A DNA stretch of 64,000 nt from Io17-Chloro-G2 sp965226915 (GTDB lineage: Bacteria; Chloroflexota; Dehalococcoidia; Lucifugimonadales; UBA3495). Numbering within the stretch: the stretch's first letter is position 1; the number at the start of each line of letters is the position of its first letter. The translations under genes and the position numbers were made by a program. Below the pieces are notes generated by a model. The model was given only the letters and a program-made list of their open reading frames with translations. It searched no databases and had not been told where the DNA came from. Where the stretch lies: NCBI GenBank assembly GCA_965226915.1, contig CBDDEJ010000011.1:186001-250000 (forward strand), given 5' to 3'. Positions 38,192 through 48,235 of this stretch are shown one piece after another.

Positions 38192-39436
38192 ATGACGGAA
38201 GAAACAAATACGGCGGCTGCCGAGGCTAACGACATCCGGATGACCGGCCGGTTCATGATCACCGGTCTGGCAGTCGGCCACTCGGTATTCCATTGGGTCA
38301 TGCAGAGCTTCGTGGTCGTGCTTCCCGAGATACAGGCCGCGTTCGGTCTTAGCGCCGTGGGAGTCGGAGGAATCTTGGCCTCCAGGGAACTGGCTTCGGG
38401 GCTGATACGGTTGCCCGGCGGTGTAATGGCGGACGTGTTGAGGCGCCAATGGGGTTTGTTGCTGGCGGCCTGCCTGTTGGTGGCTGGGTTGGGCTCATTG
38501 GCCATCGGTATATCGCCAGTCTATCCTCTTCTCTTGGCAGGCATGGCCCTGGTGGCCATGGCCCACTCGCTTTGGCACCTGCCGGCGTCGGCTTCCCTCT
38601 CCTACCACTTTCCTGAGAAACGGGGCTTGGCTCTGGCGTTCCACGGTGTGGGCGGCAGCGTCGGAGACGTGGCGGGTCCGCTGGCCACGGGCGCCCTGTT
38701 GATGATATTGGGCTGGAAAGGGATCCTCAGCGTTTACGCCATAGTTCCGGTCTTCCTTGCTTTGCTGGCCGTCTGGTCGTTTCAGAACATTGGCAGATTG
38801 AAGGAGTCCGAAGACAGGTCCGGCGGGCAGAAGTCCAGAGCCGAGTCGACCAAACGTTTGCTGACCGACCCGTTGTTGTGGGGTATCACGGTTGTCCGGG
38901 GATTCCGGGCAATGTCCCTGGTGGCGCTGTTGACCGTCCTTCCTCTTTATCTGGGAAACGATCTGGAAATGAGCCCGTTCGCCCGGGGCTTCCACATTGG
39001 GCTTCTTATCGCCGTTGGCTTGGTGTCCAAACCGGTGGCTGGGCACCTGTCTGACAGGTGGGGCAGGAAACAGGTCTTGGCGCCGGGATTGCTTTGGTCG
39101 TGCGTCTTGGCCCTGTTGCTGATCCCATTTGATCAGGGCATCGGGCTTATGGTGACAATTGCCCTTCTGGGTCTGTTTCTGTATCCCGACCAGCCGATCT
39201 TGACCGCCGCAACCTTGGAGATTGTGGGACGGGATGTCTCGGCCACGGCGCTGGGCATCGCCACCTTCGCCAGCTTTGTCATGTCGGCCGCGGCGGCGTT
39301 GATCGCCGGTGGCCTGTACCAGCAATCCGGGATTGATCCCGTTCTCTATTTCATCGCCGCTCTCTTCGCCGCGTCGGCTGTGATATTCGCCGTGCTGCCA
39401 CTGGCCGGCCGGCAAGAGCAGGCCCAACCTGCCTAA
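38192..39436 (+). CDS. Major facilitator superfamily transporter
   Basis: 414 residues with about twelve membrane helices. The first 17 residues are hydrophilic, then 'GRFMITGLAVGHSVFHWVMQ' begins helix 1. 'GGVMADVLRRQWGLLLAACL' is the loop 2-3 motif A (G..aDr.gRr). A charged loop near residues 203-225 separates the halves, and 'GHLSDRWGRKQVLAPGLLWS' is the second-half motif A. The substrate is unknown. The gene stands alone; it converges with the Aap operon, whose last gene ends 52 bp away. Confidence 0.88.
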   Translation: MTEETNTAAAEANDIRMTGRFMITGLAVGHSVFHWVMQSFVVVLPEIQAAFGLSAVGVGGILASRELASGLIRLPGGVMADVLRRQWGLLLAACLLVAGLGSLAIGISPVYPLLLAGMALVAMAHSLWHLPASASLSYHFPEKRGLALAFHGVGGSVGDVAGPLATGALLMILGWKGILSVYAIVPVFLALLAVWSFQNIGRLKESEDRSGGQKSRAESTKRLLTDPLLWGITVVRGFRAMSLVALLTVLPLYLGNDLEMSPFARGFHIGLLIAVGLVSKPVAGHLSDRWGRKQVLAPGLLWSCVLALLLIPFDQGIGLMVTIALLGLFLYPDQPILTAATLEIVGRDVSATALGIATFASFVMSAAAALIAGGLYQQSGIDPVLYFIAALFAASAVIFAVLPLAGRQEQAQPA

Positions 39437-39487
39437 GCTTACTCAATGGGTTCTAGTCACGGGAGAGAATTACTGACTTGAGACGGG

Positions 39488-40258
39488 TTAGAGTATCTGC
39501 GATAGAAATAGCTTGGTGCGTTCCTCTTGAGGGCTCTCAAATATCTGGTCTGGAGTCCCGGTTTCAGCGACATTGCCTTCGTCAAACATCACCAGGCGAT
39601 GAGCTACTTCCCTGGCGAAACCCATCTCATGGGTGACAACTATCATGGTCATTCCCGACGAGGCCAACTCTCTCATGACGTCCAAAACCTCTTTGATCAT
39701 CTCAGGATCAAGGGCTGATGTTGGTTCATCGAAGAGCATTATCTTGGGGCGCATGGCCAACGCCCGGGCAATGGCCACCCGTTGCTGCTGGCCGGCGGAA
39801 AGCTCCGCAGGGTACTTCCGCGCCTGCTCTGGTATGCCCACCCGCTCAAGCAACTCCATGGCGGCGAGCTCGGCTTCTTTCCGGGGCGATTTTCGCACCT
39901 TGACAGGCGCCAGCGTGATATTTTGCATGACCGTCAAGTGTGGGAATAGGTTGAATGGCTGAAACACCATGCCAACGTCCCGCCGGACGGCTTCTATGTG
40001 GCGAATATCGTGGGTCAACTCGACGCCATCCACCACGATTTGGCCCCTTTGATGTTCCTCCAGCCGGTTGATGGTGCGGATAAAGGTGGATTTCCCGGAA
40101 CCCGACGGCCCAAAGACAACCACAACCTCGCCACGGCCGATTTTGATGTTGACGCCCTTGAGAACGTGGAAGTCGCCGAACCATTTATGGACCTCGCGGA
40201 AGACGATCATGTCGTCCGCTTCCTGGATCTGACCCTGTTGACTCTGGTCGTCTGGCAC
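39488..40258 (-). CDS. aapP: Amino-acid ABC transporter ATP-binding protein (AapP-like)
   Basis: 256 residues, complete. Walker A 'VFGPSGSGKSTFIRTINRLE', Q-loop 'VGMVFQPFNLFPHLTVMQNI', signature 'LSAGQQQRVAIARALAM', Walker B 'KIMLFDEPTSALDPEM' and the switch His in 'TMIVVTHEMGFAREVA' are all present. It is the last gene of an operon reading leftward, 19 bp after aapM, and would power uptake of polar amino acids. The other genes of the operon are broken, so it may be idle. Confidence 0.93.
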   Translation of the reverse strand: MPDDQSQQGQIQEADDMIVFREVHKWFGDFHVLKGVNIKIGRGEVVVVFGPSGSGKSTFIRTINRLEEHQRGQIVVDGVELTHDIRHIEAVRRDVGMVFQPFNLFPHLTVMQNITLAPVKVRKSPRKEAELAAMELLERVGIPEQARKYPAELSAGQQQRVAIARALAMRPKIMLFDEPTSALDPEMIKEVLDVMRELASSGMTMIVVTHEMGFAREVAHRLVMFDEGNVAETGTPDQIFESPQEERTKLFLSQIL

Positions 40259-40277
40259 GCTTGGGCTCCTTATTCCT

Positions 40278-41486
40278 TTAACGTTCTCCCACGCCCAACG
40301 CGGTTTCCAGCTTCCGGCTGGCGTAGGACATGGAATAGGTGAAAACCCAGAATAACAGGGCTATGAATATGTAGACCTCACTTTGCGACCCGACCCATTC
40401 AACATTGCCCAAAACTATGGACTTGCCAATGCCCAGCACGTCCAATAAACCGACCGTCACCACCAAGCTGGTGTCTTTAAACAGGCTGATGAACTGGCCG
40501 ACGATGGCGGGGATAATGGCCCTCAGCGCCTGGGGAAGCACGATGAACAGCATGGTGTGAGGGCCGCCCAAGCCCAGGGCCCGGGCGGCTTCCACCTGAC
40601 CTTGCGGGACCGATTGCAGACCGCCTCTGACATTTTCCGCCATGTAGGCCGCGCTAAACAAGGTGATGGCGAATAACGCCCGCATCACCCGGTCTAGGCG
40701 CAGGTCTTCGGGGAGGAATAGCGGAACGATCACCTGGGCCATGAAAAGCAGGCTGACCAGGGGAACGCCTCTGACCAGTTCGATGAAAAGGACGCAAAGC
40801 CCTTTTAGCACGGGCAGGTTGCTGCGGCGGCCCAGCGCCAAGAGAACACCCAACGGGAACGAAGCCACAATTCCCACCACCGCCAGCAGGAAAGTCAGCA
40901 GCAGCCCTCCCCAGGCGCCGGTGGAAACCTCGGGAAGCCACGGGATCCCGGGGAATCCCCGCAGGAGGATCAGGACCAACGCAAAAGAGGCCAAGGCGCC
41001 AACGATCACCCCACGTGAACTCGCCAACGGGGTGAGGCGGATCTGATAACCAAGAGCCACCGCGGCAGGGTTGGCGATGATCCAGAACCTTGCCTCCAAT
41101 CCCAGGTTCTCGAGACTCAGCGGCGCAAACGCCAGGGCGCCCAAGCCGATGGCGATCAGCAGGGCGAAATTGCGGGCCACGCCGCCCCAAACTCCCCAAG
41201 CCACTCCGAAGACGGCCGAAAATATCAGGACGCTGATCCCGACACGCCACATCTGGTCCGGCGGGTATTGACCTGCCAGGAACAGCTTCAAGTTAGAAGT
41301 GATGGGGCTCCAATCCGCGCTGCCGAACGCCCATGTCAAGGCCGGTATGATGGCCAGAAAAAGCACCGCCACGATCAGGACGGTCAAAAGGGAGTTGTAC
41401 CAGGTGTTGAAAAGATTGGCTTTCGCCCAGCTTATCGGGTCCAAGCCGGCCGGGCGCGGCACTACCGTTTCTTGAGCAGCGGCCAC
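40278..41486 (-). CDS. aapM: Amino-acid ABC transporter permease (AapM-like)
   Basis: 402 residues, starting at GTG 41486 one base after the aapQ stop. The N-terminal half holds several membrane helices ('WYNSLLTVLIVAVLFLAIIP', 'FALLIAIGLGALAFAPLSLE'); the C-terminal half is the transport core with the EAA loop 'QVEAARALGLGGPHTMLFIV' that docks on the ATPase, and 'LCVLFIELVRGVPLVSLLFM' before it. The domain order and length match AapM of the general L-amino-acid transporter. Intact in sequence. Confidence 0.9.
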   Translation of the reverse strand: MAAAQETVVPRPAGLDPISWAKANLFNTWYNSLLTVLIVAVLFLAIIPALTWAFGSADWSPITSNLKLFLAGQYPPDQMWRVGISVLIFSAVFGVAWGVWGGVARNFALLIAIGLGALAFAPLSLENLGLEARFWIIANPAAVALGYQIRLTPLASSRGVIVGALASFALVLILLRGFPGIPWLPEVSTGAWGGLLLTFLLAVVGIVASFPLGVLLALGRRSNLPVLKGLCVLFIELVRGVPLVSLLFMAQVIVPLFLPEDLRLDRVMRALFAITLFSAAYMAENVRGGLQSVPQGQVEAARALGLGGPHTMLFIVLPQALRAIIPAIVGQFISLFKDTSLVVTVGLLDVLGIGKSIVLGNVEWVGSQSEVYIFIALLFWVFTYSMSYASRKLETALGVGER

Positions 41487-41487
41487 G

Positions 41488-42417
41488 TTAGGTCCTCGAA
41501 AACCGGATATGCCGGTTATAGAGATTTCCGATCAGCGCGTAAATCAAACTCATAGACAGGTAGGCGGCCATGATCAAAAGAAAAACAGGTACGGCCCGCC
41601 CTGCCTGGTTGATCATGATCTTGCCCACGCTGAAAAGGTCTGGGTAAGCTATGGCCGCGGCCAGACTGGAGTTCTTGGTCAGGTTCAAGTATTGGCTGAT
41701 CAAAGGCGGGATGATCACCGGCAAGGCTTGAGGCAAAACCACCAACTTGATGGTTTCCATCTCCCCCATTCCCAGCGCCTTGGCTGCCTCGACTTGGCCG
41801 AGAGGGACCGACTGGATGCCGGCGCGGACGATCTCGGCGATGAAGGCCCCTGTGTAAACAACCAAACCGACCAAAAGGGCCATGAACTCCGGGCTCAAGT
41901 GAGCCCCGCCATGGAAGTTGAATTCTCCTAGCTCCGGCGCTACTGGAGACAGGGGGCTTAGTCCCATCGCCATCCAACCTATGGCTGCAACCGAAATCAG
42001 CACTGCAAAGCCGACGAAATTCGGATAGGCGGAGCGTCCCGTCCGGCCCTGAAAACGGACAAGGTAAACTCGCGCCGCCACCGCCAAGATGATCCCTCCG
42101 GCGACGACGATGAGCCACGGCGCAAATGAGGAGGATGTTTCCGCCCACGGGAAAAATATCCCGCGGTTGTTCAAATAGATAGACCCGGGCCATCGAATGC
42201 TTTCGGCCACCCTGGGCAACAACAGAAACACGCCGAAATACCAGAAGAAAAGTTGGACCAGCAGGGGTATATTTCGAAAAAGCTCAATGTAGGCGCCGGC
42301 GATCTTGGCTACCAGCCAGTTGCTGGACAACCGGGCTACCCCCACCACAAATCCAACGCCGGTGGCCAGAGCGATGCCCATCAACGCGGCATTAAGGGTA
42401 TTTATGACACCCCCTAG
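41488..42417 (-). pseudogene. aapQ: AapQ-like permease, C-terminal piece
   Basis: The larger part of the second permease: 'GGVINTLNAALMGIALATG', 'GAYIELFRNIPLLVQLFFWY', and the EAA loop 'QVEAAKALGMGEMETIKLVV'. It begins at the CTAG 42414-42417 where three insertion sequences are stacked. Joined to 46985-47230 with one CTAG kept, it gives an uninterrupted 391-residue AapQ ('SFQYAFL' + 'GGVINTL'), proving that the 4.6-kb block is an insertion. Confidence 0.93.
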
Positions 42418-43873
42418 TACTACAACGACGAGTTGTCTGGTAGGATGGCTGGACAGATGATGTTGGGTGGTTTGGGTGATGGATGCGGCGAGCTTCGAGC
42501 GGGTCTACGACAGCCTTCAGGAATTCCACGCCTTCTTTGCGGCCTCCTTCGGCCGCAAGCAGTGGCGGGATCACAGCGGGAATTACCTTCAGGCGCTGCT
42601 GGTGCAGGACCAGGAGCGGCGCAACGCCGAGAATCTCTCGGAATCGGTGGGCATCTCGGCCCGGGCGATGCAGCGCTTTCTCACCGAGGCCCGGTGGTCC
42701 GATGAGACAGTCATAGGGCGGTTGCAGGAATACTTGGCCCCCAGGCTGGGACACCTGGAGGCGGTGTGGGTGTTCGATGGCAGCGACTTCCCCAAGCAGG
42801 GCAGGAAATCGGCGGGAGTGGCCCGGCAGTACTGCGGCAGGCTGGGCAAGGTGGCCAACTGCCAGGGTGGGATGTTCCTGGCCTACGTCAGCCCGCTGGG
42901 CCGGGCGTTGGTGGACAAGCGGCTGTATCTGCCCAAGAGTTGGACCTCCGACCAGGACCGGTGTGCTGCGGCGGGTGTGCCGGAGGACCGGCGGAACTAC
43001 CGGTCAAAGACGGAGTTGGCCCTGGAGATGCTGGAGCGGGTCCTGGAGTTGGGCTACCTCAGGGCCGAGTGGGTTGCCGGAGACGACGCCTTCGGGATGT
43101 CGCCGACCTTCCGGGAGGGACTGGCGGCCCTGGGGATGCGCTACGTGCTGGACGTTCCGGGCGGCACTACGGTCTGGCCCTTGGACCCGGCTTGGACCAG
43201 TCCGGAATATCCGGGGTTCGGCCGCCCCCGCAAACCCAAGCTGCGGCCTGGGCAGCGGCGGACCATGGAGCAGCGCGGTGATGAACTGCCGGATGAGGCT
43301 TGGCGGGAGATAACGGTGGCCCAGGGAAGCCAGGGGCCGCGCACCTACCGGTTCAGTGCCCAGCGGGTGCGGGCCACCAGGAGGCGCAAGCCCGGCGAGG
43401 AACTGTGGGCCGTCTGGCGCCGGAACCTGGACGGCAGCGAGCCCCGCTACTACCTGTCCAACGCTCCCGAGGGCACAACCTTGGAGACTCTGGCCTACGT
43501 GGGTGGGTCCAGGTGGCGCATTGAAACGGAGTTCGAGACTGAGAAGGGTGACGTGGGGCTGGACGAATACGAGACCCGCAGCTGGGCAGGGTGGCATCAC
43601 CACATAGCCATGTGCCTGCTGGGTGGAGCGTTCCTGCTGAGCCTGCAGCAGGATTGGGGGGAAAAAGATGCCCCGGATCACGAGGCCACAGGTGTACCGG
43701 GTGGTGCGGGAGATGCTGCCCCGGGAGCAGTTCGGGCCCGATCAATTGCTGTTGTGGCTGGAGGATACGCAGCTACGCAACGAACGGGCTCGCCGTTCCC
43801 ACGAGAGACGCCGCTCCACCCGCCGCGAAAGCAGGATGGAGCCGCCACCTTAAACCCGTCGTTGTAGTACTAG
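42414..43873 (+). mobile_element. IS701-family insertion sequence, copy 2
   Basis: Inverted ends TACTACAACGACG (42418 and, reversed, to 43869), bordered by CTAG at 42414-42417 and 43870-43873. First of three elements stacked in aapQ. Related to, but clearly diverged from, copy 1 at 9.1 kb. Confidence 0.9.
42479..43853 (+). CDS. IS701-family transposase, read in two frames
   Basis: From ATG 42479 (matching the start of copy 1) the first frame carries 'VFDGSDFPKQGRKSAGVARQ', 'EWVAGDDAFGMS' and 'GGSRWRIETEFETEKGDVGL' with the DDE residues. The family's C-terminal segment ('ITRPQVYRVVREMLPREQFG', 'LLLWLEDTQLRNERARRSH') is in the +1 frame from 43668 to 43853, after the run G6A5 at 43656-43666. 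The joined protein is 457 residues, one longer than copy 1. If no shift occurs, the first frame stays open to 43867. Confidence 0.8.
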
Positions 43874-43953
43874 AGGTCTGGCCGAAAAGTGCACTGACCT
43901 CGACTGTTCCGATATAATTGTCAGGATAATTTAATGGGTGTGGGAGGCAGGGG

Positions 43954-45763
43954 ATGCTGGGAAAACGCTCTAAACAGCTGGGGTTCCTGGAAGCGGACCA
44001 TCTCTACCTGGACTATGTGGGCCGCGGCTCCTTCTACGGCTTCCTGGCCTCCCTGCGGGGTCAGCTATTTCGAGACGAAGACTTCGCCGAACTGTATTGC
44101 CCGGACAATGGCCGGGATAGCGTGGCGCCCAGTCTGGTGGCCACCGCGCTGTTGTTGCAAGCCTACGACAAAGTGAGCGACCTGGAAGCCAAGCAGAGGG
44201 CGGACTTCGATATCCGGTGGAAGGTGGCGTTGGGGATTGAGGTGGAGGACCGTCCCTTTGCCAAGAGCACCCTGCAACTGTTTCGAGCCCAGCTGATCCT
44301 CCACGACCGGGTGCGGGCCGTCTTTCAGCGCAGCCTCCAATTCGCCCAGCAGACCGGCTGCCTGAAAGGACGGCGGATGAAGGTGGCGGTGAACACCACC
44401 TACATTCTGGGCCGGGGAGCGGTCAAGGACACCTACAACCTGCTGGCCGACGGCATCGTCCAGGTGGTCCGGGCACTGGCCCAACTGGATGGGACCCGGG
44501 CCGAGGAGTGGGCCTTGAGACACGGCCTGGAGCTTTACTTTGGCTCCAGTGTGAAGGGAGAGGCGGGGATTGACTGGGACAACAAGAAAGAGCGGCAAGC
44601 CTTACTGCAGAAGATAGTAGCCGATGCTGACCTGGTATTGGAACTGGCCCGTCAGGCCCAAGGTAGATTTCCCGCAGATAGTCCTGAGCGCCAGGCTATT
44701 GGAGAAGCAGCGGAACTCTTGGGGCAACTCCTCTTGCAAGATGTGGAACGGCAGGAGGATGGTCCGGCCCTGAAGGATGGCGTAAGCCGGGACCGGGTCC
44801 CTTCGGCGCACGACCCGGAGATGCGCCATGGGCGCAAAAGCAGCAGCAAACGCTTCGACGGACATAAGGCTGCCGTGGTGGTGAATACCGATTCCCAACT
44901 GGTGACCGCGGTAGATATCCTGCCCGGCAATGCCGGTGACAACACCGGAGTCCTGGAACTGGTGGAGCAGAGTGAAGAGAACACGGGCATAGCTGTGGAG
45001 GAGACCATTGGGGATGCGGCCTATGGGGATGGCCTATGGGGATGGCGGGACGCGGCAGGCCTTTGCCGATGCCGGTCGGACGCTAATAGCCAAGGTGCCG
45101 GGTCGTCCCAGAAAAGACCACTTCCCCAAAGAGGACTTCCAGATCGACCTGGCGGCCGGCACCGTCACCTGCCCAGCCGGTAATGTTACCCACACCTTGC
45201 GGACCTTCGGCACCCGGACCAACCGGTTGGGTCAGACCTATCCGGTCCAGAGTTTTCAATTCGACCCGGCGGTCTGTGGCGTATGCCCCCTGCGGTCCCA
45301 GTGCGTGGCAGCTGGAGAGGGCAAAGGCCGTACGGTGACTCTCCATCCCCAAGAGGCGCTCCTGCAACAAGCCCGGGCCTTCCAGAAAAGTGAGAGCTTC
45401 GCCGAATACCGCAGCCGGCGGCAGGTGGTCGAGCATCGCCTGGCTCGGCTGGTGCAACTGGGGGTCCGCCAATCTCGCTACTTTGGTCGGGCCAAGACCC
45501 TCTTTCAGCTACTCCTGGCAGCCACGGTGGCCAACCTGACCCTGGTGGCTACCAGGATGGGGATGATGTCCCAGGCTTCAGGCTCCTCCCCCAATAAACC
45601 AGAGAATAGACCGGACCGGCTCGCCGCCGGGTCGCCCATCGTTACTGCCCAATTCATATTGGCCGCGGCCAGATGGGTCGCCCTTAGTCTCAGACTTGGC
45701 CCAGTCCACTGGTTATCCTCCACCTCATCTCGTCACAGCAGGGCTTTTCAGCCGGGCTTCTAG
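43954..45763 (+). pseudogene. IS1182-family transposase, broken by a 13-bp duplication
   Basis: Two frames (43954-45050 and 45040-45763) together make a typical 598-residue IS1182 transposase: 'DHLYLDYVGRGSFYGFLASL', 'LLQAYDKVSDLEA', 'ILGRGAVKDTYNLLADGI', 'VTAVDILPGNAGDN', 'GDAAYGDG' and the final 'RQVVEHRLARLVQLGVRQSR'. The frame is lost because CCTATGGGGATGG is repeated (45020-45032, 45033-45045); removing one copy restores it. The block 'VAVNTTYILGRG' has Asn where the family normally has the catalytic Asp (LDTT/LDSS), so this copy is probably inactive twice over. Confidence 0.85.
45020..45045 (+). repeat. 13-bp tandem duplication disrupting IS1182 transposase
   Basis: Two adjacent copies of CCTATGGGGATGG. 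Deleting one gives 'EETIGDAAYGDGGTRQAFAD', the uninterrupted family sequence. Confidence 0.95.
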
Positions 45764-46981
45764 TAGTCAGTCAAACTTGATATTAATGGTAACGTGAAAG
45801 ATTGAGCAAAAGAGCTACCCTGACTCTGGATAGTGTTGATGGGAGGCGGTGGTATGGTCAGGGAAAAGTATGGAGTCCGGCTGACGGCGGAACAGCGGAA
45901 CCAGCTCCAGCATCTGGTTCGTGCGGGGAAAGGCACAGCCCGGGTGACGGTCCGGGCCCGGATTCTGCTCAAGACGGATGAGGGGTGGAGCGCTCCCCAG
46001 GTGGCCCAAGCCCTGGATGTGGCCGAGGGCACGGTGTTTCGGATCAAGCGGCGCTTCGCCGAAGAGGGGCTGGAAGGGGTGCTGCAAGACCGGCCCCAAG
46101 CCCGTCGGTACCGGAAGCTAGACGACCGGGGCGAAGCCCACCTCATCGCTCTGGCCTGCTCCGAACCGCCGGAAGGGCATGACCACTGGACCCTGCGCCT
46201 TTTGGCGGGCCAGGTGGTGGAGTTGGGGTTGGCGCCCTCCCTATCCCACGAGACGGTGCGGCTGCACCTGAAAAAAACTCCCTCAAGCCGTGGCAGAAGC
46301 AGGAGTGGTGCATCCCCAAGGTGAGCGCCGAGTTCGTGGCCCACATGGAGGACGTGCTGGACCTGTACGCCCAACCCTATCACCCGCGGCGGCCGGTGGT
46401 CTGCTTTGACGAGACTTCGACCCAGTTGTTGGCTGACACCCGTCCCCCGCTGCCAGCCCAGCCGGGGAGACCGGCGCGGCAGGACTACGAGTACCGCCGG
46501 GAGGGCACTCGAAACCTGTTCCTGACCTGCGAACCGATGGCCGGTTGGCGCCACGTGCAGGTTACGGAGCGGCGCACCATGCAGGACTTCGCCCGCCAGA
46601 TGCGCTGGCTGGTGGATGAGGCCTATCCAGAGGTCCCGGTGGTGCGAGTGGTCCTGGACAATCTGAACACCCACAGGACAGCTTCCCTGTACGAGACCTT
46701 CCCTGCGGCCGAGGCCCGCCGGGTCGCCAAACGGCTGGAGTTCCACTACACCCCCAAGCACGGGAGTTGGTTGAATATGGCGGAAATCGAGTTCAGCGTG
46801 CTGTCCCGCTCCTGCCTCAAGCAGCGCGTCCCCAACGAACCCGCCCTCCGGCGGGAGGTCCAGGCCCTGGTCACGGAGCGAAATGCCGCCCGAGCCACCA
46901 TTAACTGGCGGTTCAACACCCAGGACGCCAGGGGCAAACTTCACCGCCTCTATCCCTTCGATTCCAAACATGACTGACTAC
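45763..46981 (+). mobile_element. IS630-family insertion sequence, copy 2
   Basis: 1219 bp, ends GTAGTCAGTCA, flanked by TA (45761-45762 and 46982-46983) that are the middle of CTAG. Same length as copy 1 at 15.4 kb and nearly identical; one visible change is GAC to CAC in 'PY(D/H)PRRP'. Confidence 0.92.
45833..46977 (+). CDS. IS630-family transposase, joined by -1 frameshift
   Basis: Frame 1 (45833-46324) is the HTH part, frame 2 (read from about 46272 to 46977) the DDE part, joined by -1 slippage on the A7 run at about 46269-46277. All three acidic residues (CFDET, VLDNLN, NMAEIEF) are kept. It is the same protein as in copy 1 apart from Asp to His near 'PYHPRRPVVC', and is probably active. 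Confidence 0.85.
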
Positions 46982-46984
46982 TAG

Positions 46985-47230
46985 GAAGGCATACTGAAAA
47001 GAGTCGGACTCATGATATTCCAGCACCGACTCGCCGATGGGGAATCCGGCATCTTCGCCCAGAAATCCGAACCCCATGGATAGACCCCGTTTGTCGGCCG
47101 CGTTGAGAATGTTTCCAACGAAAAATACGACCGCCGTGACCACCAAAATAGCGGAGATTATCTGGGCGGCCGCCCGCAGGACTCTAACGTCACGCCAAAG
47201 GGGAATGCCGCGATAGGTGAGCCAGCGCAT
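46985..47230 (-). pseudogene. aapQ: AapQ-like permease, N-terminal piece
   Basis: 82 residues from ATG 47230: 'WRDVRVLRAAAQIISAILVV' is membrane helix 1, ending 'ESDSFQYAFL' at the CTAG insertion site (46981-46984). The rest of the gene is at 41488-42417. This piece lies 85 bp after aapJ, as expected for the operon. Confidence 0.92.
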
Positions 47231-47315
47231 AGGGCGTACTACCCTCGGAGAGGTTTGTTTACGCAGGCAAAGGCGCCTTCGGGACGCCCATGCCTATCGT
47301 TGATGCTCGTCTAGT

Positions 47316-48233
47316 TTAACGGAGAGGCGGCGCGTAAATCAGCCCGCCGTCAGACCACAATTCATTGAGAGCCCTAGGCAGGGTGAATGCGTCACCCTGG
47401 GGGCCCATGTAACGGTCGTAGATCTCGCCGTAGTTGCCCACGGCCTTGATCACGTCCACCCCGAAATCCTTGTCCAAGCCCAGATCGGACTGGCCGAACT
47501 CGCCTTCCGCGCCGAGCATGCGGCGGATGACGATGTTGTCGCTGGCCGCCTGGGACTCAACGTTTGCCTGGGTCACCCCCAGTTCTTCGGCGTTGATCAA
47601 GACATAGAGCACGGTTTTTACCAGGTCAAACCATTGGTCATCTCCGTGGGCGACCACCGGCGTCAAAGGCTCCTTGGAGATGGTCTCGGGCAGGACGACG
47701 TGGGCGCCGGGATCGTCGAAACCGCTCCTGATGGCGGCCAGCTGGGACTTGTCGCTGGTGGTGGCGTCGCAGCGGCCCTGTTCATCGGCGCCGTAGACAG
47801 AGGCCACATCCTCGAAAACCACCGTTTCAAGGGTCATGCCATTCTGCCGGAAAAAGTCAGCCAGGTTAAGTTCGGTGGTGGTGCCGCTGGTGACGCAGAC
47901 CGTGGCCCCGTCGAGGTCCAGGGCACTGGTGAACCCGGTGTCCTGACGGGTCATGAATCCCTGTCCGTCATAAAACATCACGTTGGTGTAGTTGCCCCAT
48001 TGGGGGTCCCTGGTCGACGTCCAGGTGACCTGTAGCGAAAGCAGGTCCACCTCCCCGGCCTGGATAGTCGGGCCCCGCTGTGAAGCGTTGATCGGAACGA
48101 TCTCCAGGGCCGACCCGTCGCCGAAGATTGCGGCCGCCACGGCTCGGCACAGGTCTATGTCAAAGCCCAGGTTGGCTCCGGAATCGTCCAAATAGCCGAA
48201 ACCCACTAGATCGGTGCGCCCGGCGCAAATCAA
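47316..48233 (-). pseudogene. aapJ: AapJ-like amino-acid-binding protein, front lost
   Basis: 305 residues of a periplasmic L-amino-acid-binding protein: 'ICAGRTDLVGFGYLDDSGAN', 'LGFDIDLCRAVAAAIFGDG', 'RDPQWGNYTNVMFYDGQGFM', 'VCVTSGTTTELNLADFF' and 'RMLGAEGEFGQSDLGLDKDF'. The signal peptide and first residues, normally ending '..RG.LICG', are missing: immediately upstream (48236) lies the truncated 3' end of an ISAs1 transposase in another frame. The operon promoter is therefore also lost. TTG 48233 could start translation but the product would not be exported. Confidence 0.85.
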
Positions 48234-48235
48234 CT

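Larger units (their letters stand above)
43870..45763 (+). mobile_element. IS1182-family insertion sequence
   Basis: Left end CTAGAGGTCTGGCCGAAAAG at 43870, right end (reversed) CTAGAAGCCCGGCTGAAAAG to 45763; CTAG at both borders. It sits between IS701 and IS630 inside aapQ. The left end matches the MITE right end at 18 of 20 positions or better. Confidence 0.88.

Noticed and set aside
42414..46984. A composite transposon carrying cargo
   Set aside because: The three elements lie end to end with no passenger gene between them; each has its own ends.
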